From Mesostigma viride (Eukaryota; Streptophyta; Mesostigmatophyceae; Mesostigmatales; Mesostigmataceae): a DNA stretch of 36,501 nt. Positions 19,178 to 29,263 of the stretch are shown in pieces (positions within the stretch are counted from its first letter, which is position 1; each line of letters starts with the position of its first letter). Where the stretch lies: assembly GCA_009746045.1 (NCBI GenBank), contig RPFO01000079.1:2768174-2804674 (forward strand), given 5' to 3'. The position numbers and the translations under genes are program-made. Below the pieces are notes generated by a model that saw only the letters and a program-made list of their open reading frames with translations, had not been told where the DNA came from and searched no databases.

Positions 19178-20035
19178 GCGGTCACTGTATGTGGGGCCAA
19201 GTCACTGTCGGGTGCGGTGGTGGTCGCATGAGGGATCCCGGCGCCCCGGCGCGTCGGATGGCGGCAATGTCGTCCTCCCCTTTTGTGCTCGTGGGCACGC
19301 AGAGAAGAGCCTTGTCAGCGAGCCCTGGTCAACGAGACAAGGGTGGGTGTTTGGACCGCCATCAAACCAGGATGCTGCGTCAGGCATGCCTCCTGTGTTA
19401 GGAGCCTATTTTGGGGGTGGCCCCAGTTGTACTGTAACGGATATGCCATGTGCTAGCTACCATACTGGTTGGTACGTATATCTCGCACGTACCGGGGCCC
19501 CCGTTGCGCGCTAAGTCCACCACGAATGCGTGAGACGAGCATTCATGGTCCACTGTGTGCTGGGTTGGAGTTGGCGTATATGTGGCATGGGGATTTCAGG
19601 CTGCGGGTGGTCCTGTTGAATAGGTGGCCGGTCTGCGGATATGCCGATGAGACCACCAGGCACCGAATGCCCCTCACAGTCTCGGCCACGTATGCTTGGG
19701 CCCTTTGAGCTAGGGCTGGGGCTCGTGGTTTTGGCTCTACAGACGATGAGATTGGCCGTTACTGGGTATGAGCTCCATCCGGTAGGGCATTTGGTGATGA
19801 CAGCCTTGCTTTAGGGCTCTCAACAGGGCATGCCAGACCAGAAGGTGTGGAAAGCCTAGGTACCTGTTTCGTCTGTGGTTGCATGCAGTGGCCAGCATAC
19901 GTCTCGAGGTGGGAAGATGGGATGCCTGATTCGCGTATGGCATCCCCATATCAAGGCATTCCCATATGGCTATGGGGCCCATACAATCACTTGAGACCGT
20001 TTGCATCATGGCCATAGCTGGTATCAGGCTGGTAT
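19178..20035. other. Intergenic region downstream of tafazzin gene
   Basis: No gene recognised. The open frames here have no family motifs and appear random. It probably contains the 3' UTR of the tafazzin gene. Confidence 0.5.
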
Positions 20036-20143
20036 ATATCAAGGAGACAAGCAGCGAGACACTAGCGAGGCTGGTGTAATAGTTGTCTCACTTAATATAT
20101 CTTGTTAGTTGGTATATACGACTATATCTTGTCTCCTTGATAT
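20036..20143. repeat. 16-bp perfect inverted repeat
   Basis: ATATCAAGGAGACAAG (20036-20051) is repeated inverted at 20128-20143, with a 76-base spacer. It lies just beyond the 3' tail of the adjacent LINE. Confidence 0.75.
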
Positions 20144-20160
20144 CTTGTGGTATCTCTTGT

Positions 20161-20962
20161 TAATGAATTAATTAATTAATTAGACTCATGCTCCCGTTGG
20201 GGAGTCACGGAGCATTAACCCCGATGGATGGATGGGTGGGTGCAAACAGTCCTACCGGTCTAATCTATCTACATCAGCTACCTACAACATCTATCTAAAC
20301 AACATCACTAGCTACAACATCTATCTAAACAACAGCCCGCTACCCTAGGGGAGCTGTCTGGCGTGCCTCCCGCGGGTTTGCACACGCGGGCGCTTCCCCA
20401 CAGGGGGGGCTCGTTGTCCTCTATGACCTGGGCCCACTTGGCCTTGTCCATCATCTTTTTCCAAATCACGGAGAGGCCGAGGCCCCCCATGTCCTCGACT
20501 AGCTGTTCTTTGAAAGTGCGGGCCTTGCGGCGTCTAACATCACGGGGCCCGGCCCACGTCAGGAGGTGGCGGCCAGGCTGGGCTGGTTGCAGTCCCGCGG
20601 GGGGGCCACGTGAGGTGTCTACCTGGTTGGTGTGAGCTAGGTGCCCTACGAGCTGCAGGCGCCGCTGCTTGATGGTGCTGGTGATATATGGCATGCCGAG
20701 GTACAGGTCCTCATTGCGGACGTGCGCAGCATATCCTACTCTGAAAATGGATCTCATCATGTTGGTGACCGCGCCGTCTAGCTAGCTTGCGGGCCAGGCC
20801 GGCGGTAAGGGTCCATGTCTCGGCCCCATACGTGAGAACAGGAAGGACGAGGACCTTGAACAGGTCCTGTTTCTCGATCTTGCCCAGGGGCTTGCGCCAC
20901 AGGGCCCGGTATTGGCGTAACGCGTGCCAGGCAAGGGATCTCTTGGGGGAGGCCCACACTAA
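20161..20962 (-). mobile_element. 5'-truncated LINE (family A) with ORF2 C-terminus and 3' hairpin
   Basis: The minus strand encodes WHALRQYRALWRKPLGKIEK, then DLFKVLVLPVLTYGAETWTL, RNEDLYLGMPYITST, IKQRRLQLVGHLAHTNQVD and MMDKAKWAQVIEDNEPP, ending at a stop at 20308. This is the C-terminal tail of a LINE reverse transcriptase; the catalytic domain is absent (5' truncation near 20962). A tandem CTAG duplication at about 20777-20784 (CTAGCTAG) breaks the frame between the 'AETWTLT' block and the 'NEDLY' block. The 3' end carries the same 26-base hairpin as 512-537 (here 20189-20214) and an AATT tail (20161-20182). The copy is inactive. Confidence 0.8.
20189..20214 (-). repeat. Conserved LINE 3'-end hairpin (family A), copy 2
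   Basis: Identical over 26 bases to 512-537 (TGCTCC paired with GGAGCA). It stands between the ORF2 stop and the tetranucleotide tail. Confidence 0.75.
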
Positions 20963-22044
20963 ATCACTAATCGAAAATTACTTGGGAAATGTTGTCTCGG
21001 GCTGATGGACATGTGTGCCCCTCAATTGCGGAGTTAAATTGGATGTATAATTGAATGAAATACATTATTACATTCCATGCATCGATGCTCGAGTCATCGC
21101 GATATCTGAATATCTTACATAATTACAGACCCATCAATTGGAAGATCAGAAAGCTCCAGTGCATCTGCTCTACGACCGGACGTCTCAATCGTACGTAGTG
21201 CTTTCGAGTTATAATTACCCTCAATGTATGTCTGGAAAATCCACGTGCAGGCAGTGTCAAATGCATGGTATATGAACTAGTTATGTACATGTCAAGATGA
21301 TGACAGTCAAGCGAGGCCATACATGTTGACGGACAAGTGAGCCTGTAGACCTACGTCGATCCCCAGTTCCTCGATGTCGTGCGCAGCCCCGATATCATCA
21401 GATTTCCAATCCCCAACGGCCGTCGGCTCCGCAAAATCCACGTTCGCGATTAAACAGTGCAACCGCGAGGGCCGTTCTAACTTGTAATCCACCTATATAA
21501 TGGGCTCCGTCTCGTCACCGTGCGTTCGCATCAACAGGACAGCCACGGGTGTCGCGACGTCTCGGACGCTGTGCACTACACGCATCATCTCGGTCATCGC
21601 AGCCGTCGAGCACGTCACAAGCATCAATTATTCTCTGGACGAATTCTCGTGACCGTGTTGATATTAATGTCTGCCAACTTCACGACTGTGAACAGCAGCC
21701 TCACGCACGTCCGGTCCATCCGACTCCGTCAGGCGGTGTTGCGAATGGCGTCCTGCGTGCAAAAACCAGTACATGAAGGACAATAATGTTAGCCCGTTAG
21801 ACAGATTTGTCTGTGGTTCCGCTTACAGCAGTACTAATCACCCGTTACGCGGATTTCGGGCAAGTGGGTATCCTCCTACATTACATGTATCCAATTATGG
21901 ACGGGAGATTTAAAATGGGAAACAAGTATCAGCGAACCCAGAATCAAGGTATCCACGCAACGGTTTTGAAGAAACGGCTATGTACATATAGACACAATGA
22001 ACTGAACAAAACTTTAGTAGCTCACTCGTCGTTCACTTGTTAGT
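20963..22044. other. Intergenic region, no firm gene
   Basis: Open stretches at 21307-21492 (minus) and 21500-21786 (plus, starting just after CCTATATAATG) look somewhat protein-like but match no family I recognise and do not extend. A CCAACGGCCGTCGG near-palindrome lies at 21413-21426. Confidence 0.4.
21307..21492 (-). CDS. Possible terminal exon, unknown protein
   Basis: After TTATATAG at about 21493 an open frame of 61 codons reads VDYKLERPSRLHCLIANVDF, EPTAVGDWKSDDIGAAHDIE and LGIDVGLQAHLSVNMYGLA-stop. The residue composition is soluble-protein-like, unlike the surrounding random frames. No upstream exon was found, and no domain is recognised. It could be chance. Confidence 0.2.
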   Translation of the reverse strand: MDYKLERPSRLHCLIANVDFAEPTAVGDWKSDDIGAAHDIEELGIDVGLQAHLSVNMYGLA

Positions 22045-22168
22045 CGTAACGGAGGCAGTCATTCAGTCAGTTTGCAAGTTCAGTTGGCAAGTACGGAAAC
22101 ACACGCAAGTGCGTAACGGAGGCAGTCAGTCAGTCAGTTTGCAAGTGCAGTTGGCAAGTACGGACCAC
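22045..22168. repeat. 67-bp direct repeat, two copies
   Basis: CGTAACGGAGGCAGTCA, then GTTTGCAAGT and CAGTTGGCAAGTACGGA, occurs twice with a period of 67 bases. Each copy has an internal CAGT repeat of variable length. Confidence 0.85.
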
Positions 22169-22965
22169 CAACCGCGTGTGTACGTCCATGATATCGCAAT
22201 ATAATCAAGAATAACAGGGAACGGTTAATGTATCCTTTACGCAGCTTTTTCGTTCAGGGCATGTTGAAATAACGAAAGTGGGGTCAGGTGTTCGAACCTT
22301 CCAAGTGCCGAATTTTTTACGAACCAGCGCATTCACGAACCTTGCACTGGGGACGCGGTGGACGTGTACCATTACCCCGGCCTAATTCTAGCATTGTACA
22401 CAAGGGGCGGTGGCTAGCAGTAAAGAAGGGCATCCTAGTCATAACGCTGGGCAAGTTTAAAAGCACCAACGGCCGTTGAGTAGGAAAAAAAAAGAGCAGG
22501 AGAAGAGCACGTCGACGTTTCAACAGCAAGACAAAAATATTGAACCCCGAGTACCAATGAAAATGCTTTCATGCATGTCCACCCCGACGAGGCACAAATT
22601 CATGCATGCCCACCCCGACGAGGCACAAATTAATGAACGACAGATTTCTCACCCCCCCCCCGGCACATGGAACAAGTGCCATCGCACGCACACACTTTGT
22701 AGACAGGAGAGTTTCGAGAGTCCAACGGCCGTTGGCTCGGAGAAATTGACAGTACACCAGTAAAGACATTAAAATTATCACTTTGTTGTCTTATGTGTGC
22801 CGTGTCATTTCCCAAGGTCAAAAGCCGTCAACTTCTGCACCTCTTGTCCCTCCCACCCGTACGCACTAAGCATGCCCACCTTACACTACCACATGTGGCT
22901 CTTGAGAAAACTCCCCCGACGATGCACATGTGCCATTCACGCACACACCTTCAGACAAGGCTATG
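22169..22965. other. Intergenic, repeat fragments only
   Basis: Contains a 32-bp tandem duplication (GTCCACCCCGACGAGGCACA type, about 22570-22633) and CCAACGGCCGTTGG-type palindromes at 22466-22479 and 22722-22735. No gene is seen. Confidence 0.6.
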
Positions 22966-23523
22966 GGTGGTTTTACCGGATTAGGATACATTTTTTTGTC
23001 TAGGATACATTTGATGCACTGTGCAGTTTTCAGATGTGTTTGTGGGGGTTGATTGCGCCTAGCATGCATTTTATTGAAGCAATGAGTTTCCCAAGATATA
23101 CATTATATAAACTAAGACAATTGACCCATTAACGCAATGAGACAACATCAATGAGACAACATATGCCAATTGAAGGCTGCCCGCAACTTTATTCCAAGTT
23201 CATTATTATATGATTCCAAGACCATAACTCTTCCAAGACCGTACATCTTCAAGATATAGCACTACAGACACCCACGCGGCTTCCGCGGTCATCACGCTCC
23301 TCCTCCAAGACAACTCAACCTTACAGGACGTTGGGCCATCATACGTCCGGAATAATTGTGTCACTTATTACATAACCAAACTTTTTGAGGGATCGCCATG
23401 GTTGCATGGTTTCAACACATGCGCCCTGCACTCATGTGCATCAAAGGTGTTGCGTAGTGCCAACTCAGTGTCAAAGAACTGATTCAATAATATTTCCCGT
23501 ATGGCCATGAAGGCCCACATGAG

Positions 23524-23603
23524 TTAAACATGGCCGAGAGTGATTGCATCATCCTTCTTGGCGACATCGGTCTTGACGACGTCGATGGGGAAGACGGCAG
23601 CAC
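23524..23603 (-). CDS. Possible terminal exon inside duplicated segment (copy 1)
   Basis: After TTCACATGCAG the minus strand reads AAVFPIDVVKTDVAKKDD then AITLGHV-stop (TAA at 23526-23524). The frame is even in composition and has a good acceptor, but the family is not recognised and upstream exons would have to cross the minisatellite. The same exon lies unchanged at 34957-35036. Confidence 0.25.
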
Positions 23604-23797
23604 CTGCATGTGAACAAAAGAATCCATGAACTGTGGCATCCAAAGGCAACAACATATTAGCATCCCATTGAACACGAAGCCACGCTGACCCGGCCATCCA
23701 GCCGCCCACGCAGCCACAGAGCCAGCCAGCCACGCAGTGACGCACCCACCCAGCCACACATCCACGCATCCACGCACCCGGCACCCCCCCCCCCCCC

Positions 23798-24690
23798 AGC
23801 CAGCCACGCAGCCACGCAGCCACGCAGCCACGCAGCAGCGCAGCCACGCAGCCACACAGCCACGCACCCTCCTTTCCAGCCACGCAGCCACGCAGCCACG
23901 CAGCCACGCAGCCACGCAGCCACGCAGCCACGCAGCAGCGCAGCTACACGCAGCCACACAGCCACGCACCCTCCTTTCCAGCCAAGCAGCCACGCAGCCA
24001 CGCAGCCACGCAGCCACGCAGCAGCGCAGCCACGCAGCCACACAGCCACGCACCCTCCTTTCCAGCCACGCAGCCACGCAGCCACGCAGCAGCGCAGCCA
24101 CGCAGCCACACAGCCACGCACCCTCCTTTCCAGCCAAGCAGCCACGCAGCCACGCAGCCACGCAGCAGCGCAGCCACGCAGCCACACAGCCACGCAGCCA
24201 CGCAGCCACGCAGCCACGCAGCAGCGCAGCCACGCAGCCACGCAGCCACGCAGCAGCGCAGCCACGCAGCCACACAGCCACGCACCCTCCTTTCCAGCCA
24301 CGCAGCCACGCAGCCACGCAGCCACGCAGCCACGCAGCCACGCAGCCACGCAGCCACGCAGCCACGCAGCCACGCAGCAGCGCAGCCACGCAGCCACACA
24401 GCCACGCACCCTCCTTTCCAGCCAAGCAGCCACGCAGCCACGCAGCAGCGCAGCCACGCAGCCACACAGCCACGCACCCTCCTTTCCAGCCACGCAGCCA
24501 CGCAGCAGCGCAGCCACGCAGCCACGCAGCAGCGCAGCCACGCAGCCACACAGCCACGCAGCCACGCAGCCACGCAGCAGCGCAGCCACGCAGCCACGCA
24601 GCCACGCAGCCACGCAGCCACGCAGCAGCGCAGCCACGCAGCCACACAGCCACGCACCCTCCTTTCCAGCCAAGCAGCCACGCAGTCACA
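23798..24690. repeat. 8-bp minisatellite CAGCCACG with higher-order pattern
   Basis: About 890 bases built from CAGCCACG with CAGCAGCG and CAGCCACA variants, punctuated by CACCCTCCTTTCCAGCCA about every 60-160 bases. The long open frames on both strands (Trp/Leu/Arg/Gly/Cys on minus, Ser/His/Ala/Thr/Gln on plus) follow from the repeat and are not genes. Confidence 0.97.
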
Positions 24691-24762
24691 CAGTCAAACC
24701 CCCCCTACACCCCCCCCCCACACACACCCCCCACCCCACCCACTCAACACTACACGAATGAC

Positions 24763-24898
24763 TCACAAAGAACTGCTGCACCACCGATGATCCCTGCGGG
24801 AACTGCTCTGCTGCCGACGGTCCCTGCGAAAACTGCTGCAGTGCCGACAATGCCTGTGGAAACTGCGACATTGCCGACGCTGCCTGCGGGAACTGAAG

Positions 24899-24958
<60 letters not shown>

Positions 24959-24995
24959 AGTTGTTGCTGCAGTTGCTGCTGCAGTTGCTGCTGCA

Positions 24996-25034
<39 letters not shown>

Positions 25035-25305
25035 GCTGGACCACTTGTTTCTGCACCTCTTGACGCAGCTGCAAACCAAGCTCTTCAACCTTCTTGCTTT
25101 GGTTCTCCATAGCTCGTTGCATCTCTCTCATCGTCTGTTCCACGCCCACCAGTACGGGGGTCGGCGGCGGCAGCGGCTGGGTACGCTCTGGCTGGGTGCG
25201 CTCTGGCTGCCGTGCAGGACCTTGCCACATCGGCCGGCGCATTGGTGGTTTGCACCGGCCAAAAAATCTACTTTCATGGCACCAGATTTCTTTCCTAGCA
25301 CCCAT
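24763..25305 (-). CDS. Possible glutamine-rich coiled-coil protein
   Basis: An ATG-started frame of 180 codons. It begins MGARKEIWCHESRFFGRCKP, then a Pro/Arg region, then a heptad-like coiled coil (VEQTMREMQRAMENQSKKVE, ELGLQLRQEVQKQVVQLEQ), then poly-Gln with Leu interruptions, then an Arg/Ser/His-rich end. The coiled coil leading into the Gln run argues for real coding use. The Gln run is a CAG microsatellite, and the Arg/Ser end looks like decayed repeat. No family is recognised; it may be the gag-like part of a transposon. Its 3' part is duplicated at 36194-36487. Confidence 0.35.
24896..25034. repeat. (CTG)n microsatellite
   Basis: CTG/CAG runs interrupted by CAGTTGTTGCTG and CAGTTGCTG units. 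They encode the poly-Gln of the minus-strand frame. Confidence 0.97.
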
Positions 25306-25546
25306 TTTCTACAATCGTCCCCGGCATAACACAAATCAATCAATTCGTCCATGTCATCGCTTCGGCTATCAGCATCGGGCATAGTTCCCGTGGCTAGTGC
25401 CCATCATTCTTTCCACCTTGAGCGGGGCGAAGTCACGAATTCAAGCGCGAAGTGCATTTGAATCAAGCGGGAACTGGGTGACACTGCTTGAAGACGTGCA
25501 GCTCCAAGGCATGCAAATGATGCAATGTATGAAAGATACGATACGC

Positions 25547-26765
25547 AAAGTTCAGGTGTTCAGGTGAAGCCGTGAAGACGTGGTGAAGACAGGTGAAGAC
25601 GCGGTGAAGACGTGAAGACGTGAAGACGTGAAGACGTGAAGACACGATACGGCAAGTTCAGGTGAAGTTCAGGTGTTCAGGTGAAGCCGTGAAGACGTGA
25701 AGCCGTGAAGCCGTGAAGACGTGGTGAAGACAGGTGAAGACGCGGTGAAGACGTGAAGACGTGAAGACGTGAAGACGTGAAGACGTGAAGACACGATACG
25801 GCAAGTTCAGGTGAAGTTCAGGTGTTCAGGTGAAGCCGTGAAGACGTGAAGCCGTGAGGCCGTGAAGACGTGGTGAAGACAGGTGAAGACGCGGTGAAGA
25901 CGTGAAGACGTGAAGACGTGAAGACGTGAAGACGTGAAGACACGATACGGCAAGTTCAGGTGAAGTTCAGGTGTTCAGGTGAAGCCGTGAAGACGTGAAG
26001 CCGTGAAGCCGTGAAGACGTGGTGAAGACAGGTGAAGACGCGGTGAAGACGTGAAGACGTGAAGACGTGAAGACGTGAAGACGTGAAGACACGATACGGC
26101 AAGTTCAGGTGAAGTTCAGGTGTTCAGGTGAAGCCGTGAAGACGTGAAGCCGTGAAGCCGTGAAGACGTGGTGAAGACAGGTGAAGACGCGGTGAAGACG
26201 TGAAGACGTGAAGACGTGAAGACGTGAAGACACGATACGGCAAGTTCAGGTGAAGTTCAGGTGTTCAGGTGAAGCCGTGAAGACGTGAAGACGCGAAGAC
26301 GTGAAGACGTGGTGAAGACAGGTGAAGACGCGGTGAAGACGTGAAGACGTGAAGACGTGAAGACGTGAAGACGTGAAGACACGATACGGCAAGTTCAGGT
26401 GAAGTTCAGGTGTTCAGGTGAAGCCGTGAAGACGTGAAGCCGTGAAGCCGTGAAGACGTGGTGAAGACAGGTGAAGACGCGGTGAAGACGTGAAGACGTG
26501 AAGACGTGAAGACGTGAAGACACGATACGGCAAGTTCAGGTGAAGTTCAGGTGTTCAGGTGAAGCCGTGAAGACGTGAAGACGCGAAGACGTGAAGACGT
26601 GGTGAAGACAGGTGAAGACGCGGTGAAGACGTGAAGACGTGAAGACGTGCATGCAAGGTATCAAAGATACGATACGCCGCAAGTTCAGGTGAAGTCGTGA
26701 AGACGTGAAGACGTGAAGACGTGAAGACGTGAAGACGTGAAGACGTGAAGACGTGAAGACCAGGA
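25547..26765. repeat. Nested minisatellite: GTGAAGAC units in ~149-bp higher-order repeats
   Basis: The basic unit is GTGAAGAC (8 bp). Units are organised in seven higher-order repeats, each beginning CACGATACGGCAAGTTCAGG. Starts lie at about 25643, 25792, 25941, 26090, 26231, 26380 and 26521, giving periods of 149, 149, 149, 141, 149 and 141 bases; the shorter ones have lost one 8-bp unit. Open frames on the minus strand (SSRLHVFT repeats) are by-products. Confidence 0.97.
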
Positions 26766-26865
26766 CTGACACGTGAAGACTGGGACGTGAAGGCAAGTTG
26801 CAGCACTCGGCCGCTGCAGTCGCACGCAGGTAGAAACGAGTATTGCTGCTTGAATCTGTCAAGAC

Positions 26866-27170
26866 CCCATCGAATGTAAAACAGGTTTTTCGTAAAGAAA
26901 TCCGATTTGTGGGCGGGCTTTATATTATTATATATTGCTTCTGTCCAAGCACTACCGGATGTAAAACAGTATACTTCTTGAAGAAATAAGTTGGGGCTTT
27001 GTTGGGCGTCACATTTGACCGGTGGGCGGAGTTTCCTGCTTCTGTGAAGGCGCCATCGAATGTAGATCAGTAGATTTTCTAAAGAAATCTGAGTTGTGGG
27101 CGGGGCCTTTATTGCTTGTGTCCATCCACCACCGGATGTAGAACAGTAGACTTATTGAAGGTGAATCACG
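26866..27170. repeat. Degenerate ~80-95-bp tandem repeat, four copies
   Basis: Four blocks share ATGTA(A/G)A(A/T)CAG, then a T/A-rich stretch, GAAAT(A/C), and (in most) GTGGGCGG then TTTATTGCTT. They start near 26875, 26958, 27058 and 27136. They stand just upstream of the first CFAP299 exon and are old relative to the other arrays. Confidence 0.7.
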
Positions 27171-27301
27171 ATACAACAGCTGTAGTTGACAACATCATGA
27201 CCGGCACATCTTTCCCCCACCGCTGCTCAACCCGGTCCCCCCCAAACTCCTCCACACTTGCCCACCTTTCCACCCTCCTCCACGGCCCGTTGTGTTTGCA
27301 G

Positions 27302-28077
27302 GCGTCGGCACAAAGGGAGGAGGCCGTGCGAGCCGGGAAACTCACGGTATGGTTTGATTTCTAGTTTTGTATTAGGACCCTAGGGTAGCTATGTTATATA
27401 GGCATGTCTGACAGCATAGCTCACCATTTCATTACCATGGGATGCTGAGCATACCATTTCCAGAGAGGTAAGTCAGTCACTCTTCGCAGTTGACAAGTCA
27501 GAGAAAGCAATCAAGTGCAGCGTTCACAACTCTTGCCGCTCGTAACCTTTTGTCTGCCCTGTTTGGCAGCTCCCTGTCTTTGCTTTCTCTCGTATTTCTT
27601 TCTTTTGTCTCTTTTCTACATCTTTCTTTGCTAATTCTTGAATATATGATGCTATTGTAGCATCCTTCTAGCGCGGATCGCTCTTAATATCCTTCTCGCG
27701 CACGTTTCCTCGCTTTTTCTCATGTAAGAGCGTCTTCCCTGCCCATGCAGCGTGTACCTGGTGTGTGTGGCTCTGCCTTGCCAATCACAACTGACCGACA
27801 TGCTGGTCAGGCACTGCAGGTCGTTGCCCTTGCGTGTGTGAACCTGCTGTTTTGGCTGTTCCCATGGCCGCTGCGTGTGTCCGTGAATGATACCATGGGA
27901 GGGAGACTTCTCCCATGGGTCCCCTTCGCTGACACTCGTGATGTAGGTTCGCGTCGACTTGTTTCTCTCACTGTGCCCATATTGGCCTCGCACGGCTTTG
28001 TCTCTCATTCCTTGTTTGCATGCGGCGGCGTGTAGACCATCATCTTCATCCGAGACCGCAACAGCAAGGGCCAGGAG
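27302..28077 (+). CDS. CFAP299: CFAP299-like (flagella-associated protein) - two internal exons
   Basis: Exon 27302-27346 (acceptor TTTGCAG, donor ACG-GTATGG) encodes ASAQREEAVRAGKLT. Exon 28036-28077 (acceptor GTGTAG, donor GAG-GTGAGT) encodes TIIFIRDRNSKGQE. Both are phase 0, and joined they read REEAVRAGKLT-TIIFIRDRNSKGQE. This matches the central, most conserved stretch of CFAP299 (C4orf22, DUF4464; 'REE---GKL---IFIRDRNS-GQE-SGYIDYAHRL'), a protein found in organisms with motile cilia or flagella. The next block, SGYIDYAHRL, is not seen before the minisatellite at 28.3 kb, nor are the N-terminal exons. The rest may lie outside or in exons I missed, or the gene may be broken. Identification rests on 29 residues and memory of the family. 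Confidence 0.6.
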
Positions 28078-28283
28078 GTGAGTAATTGCTGAGGGCATGG
28101 CTCCTATCCCTTGATGAGTCTAGCGCCATGTACCACCCTCTATGCCTGCATATAGGTGACGCATTGAAAATGCAAGCATCTTACTAGAAGTAGCACGGGC
28201 CTCCGAGGTGAGATTCTGCGCAGGCCTCATGATCCCAATGGACCTGCGAAGCGCATGGCGCGCATGGGCGGCCGGCCGGCGCA
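28078..28283. other. Short non-coding stretch after CFAP299 exon
   Basis: No exon matching the continuation of CFAP299 is visible. The sequence runs into the GC-rich minisatellite. Confidence 0.5.
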
Positions 28284-29235
28284 GCTGGCATGCGGCGGGG
28301 CGGGGCTGTCGACGGGCGGCGGGGCAGGGCCGTCGGCGCGCGGGGGCCAGCGGCGCTGCCGGTGCGCGCGGGCGGCGGGCCGGCGCACCTGGCATGCGGC
28401 GGGGCAGGGCTGTCGACGGGCGGCGGGGCGGGGCAGTCGACGGGCGGCGGGGCAGGGCCAGCGGCGCTGCCGGCGCGCGTGGGCAGCGGGCCGGCGCAGC
28501 TGGCATGCGGCGGGGCGGGGCTGTCGACGGGCGTCGGGGCAGGGCTGTTGACGGGCGGCGGGGCAGGGCCGTCGGCGCGCGGGGGGCCAGCGGCGCTGCC
28601 GGCGCGCGCGGGCGGCGGGCCGGCGCACCTGGCATGCGGTGGGTCGGGGCTGTCGACGGGCGGCGGGGCGGGGCAGTCGACGGGCGGCGGGGCAGGGCCG
28701 TCAGCGCGCGGGGGCCAGCGGCGCTGCCGGCGCGCGTGGGCGGCGGGCCGGCGCAGCTGGCATGCGGCGGGGCGGGGCAGTCGACAGGCGGCGGGGCGGG
28801 GCAGCCGGTGCGCGGCGGGGCGGCGCCGTCGGCGGGCGGCGAGGTGGCGCAGCCAGCGCGCAGCGAGGTGGCAGCGGCGGCGCAGCCTGCATGCGGCGGG
28901 GCAGGGCTGTCGACGGGCGGCGGGGCGGGGCAGTCGACGGGCGGCGGGGCAGGGCCGTCGGCGCGCGGGGGCCAGCGGCGCTGCCGGCGCGCATGGGCGG
29001 CGGGCCGGCGCAGCTGGCATGCGGCGGGGCGGGGCTGTCAACGGGCGGCGGGGCAGGGCCGTCGGCGCGCGGGGGCCAACGGCGCTGCCGGCGCGCGTGG
29101 GCGGCGGGCCGGCGCAGCTGGCATGCGGCGGGGCGGGGCAGCCTGTCGACGGGCTACGGGGCGGGGCAGCCGGCGCGCGGCGGGCCGGCGGCGCAGCCGG
29201 CGGGCGGCGGAGCGGCGGAGCGGCGGAGCGGCACA
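28284..29235. repeat. GC-rich minisatellite (~100-bp units)
   Basis: About 950 bases of GGCGGGGCAGGG, CTGTCGACGGGCGG, GCGCTGCCGGCGCGC and GCGCAGCTGGCATGC blocks in irregular units of roughly 60-120 bases. All reading directions stay open (Arg/Gly/Ala/Pro-rich), which is a composition effect. It is in frame with the gene starting at 29264, so an N-terminal extension cannot be formally excluded. Confidence 0.93.
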
Positions 29236-29263
29236 GCCGGTGCCTGAAAAACGCGGTCGCTCA

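Larger units (their letters stand above)
22966..25070. repeat. 2.1-kb segmental duplication, copy 1
   Basis: From GGTGGTTTTACCGG at 22966 to TTGACGCAGCT at 25070 the sequence is nearly identical to 34400-36501. The offset drifts only from 11434 to 11431, with a handful of 1-3 base indels in homopolymers and in the minisatellite. The true right end is unknown because copy 2 is cut off by the window end. Copy 1 contains unique AT-rich sequence, a CCACGCAG minisatellite and a CTG array. Confidence 0.97.

Noticed and set aside
19433-19437. TGTAA as a volvocine-type polyadenylation signal after the tafazzin gene
   Set aside because: A 5-base motif 256 bases past the stop is expected by chance, and the lineage is not established.
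23484-25329. Open frames of 338-530 codons on both strands (Trp/Leu/Arg/Cys-rich and Ser/His/Ala/Thr-rich)
   Set aside because: They are translations of the CAGCCACG minisatellite; several frames are open at once and none has a domain outside the repeat.
23798-26765. Direct repeats resembling a CRISPR array
   Set aside because: There are no unique spacers between repeats, and the context is eukaryotic; these are nested minisatellites.
28184-29240. Arg/Gly/Ala/Pro-rich open frames in the GC minisatellite
   Set aside because: All directions are open because stop codons are excluded by base composition; no conserved segment outside the repeat.
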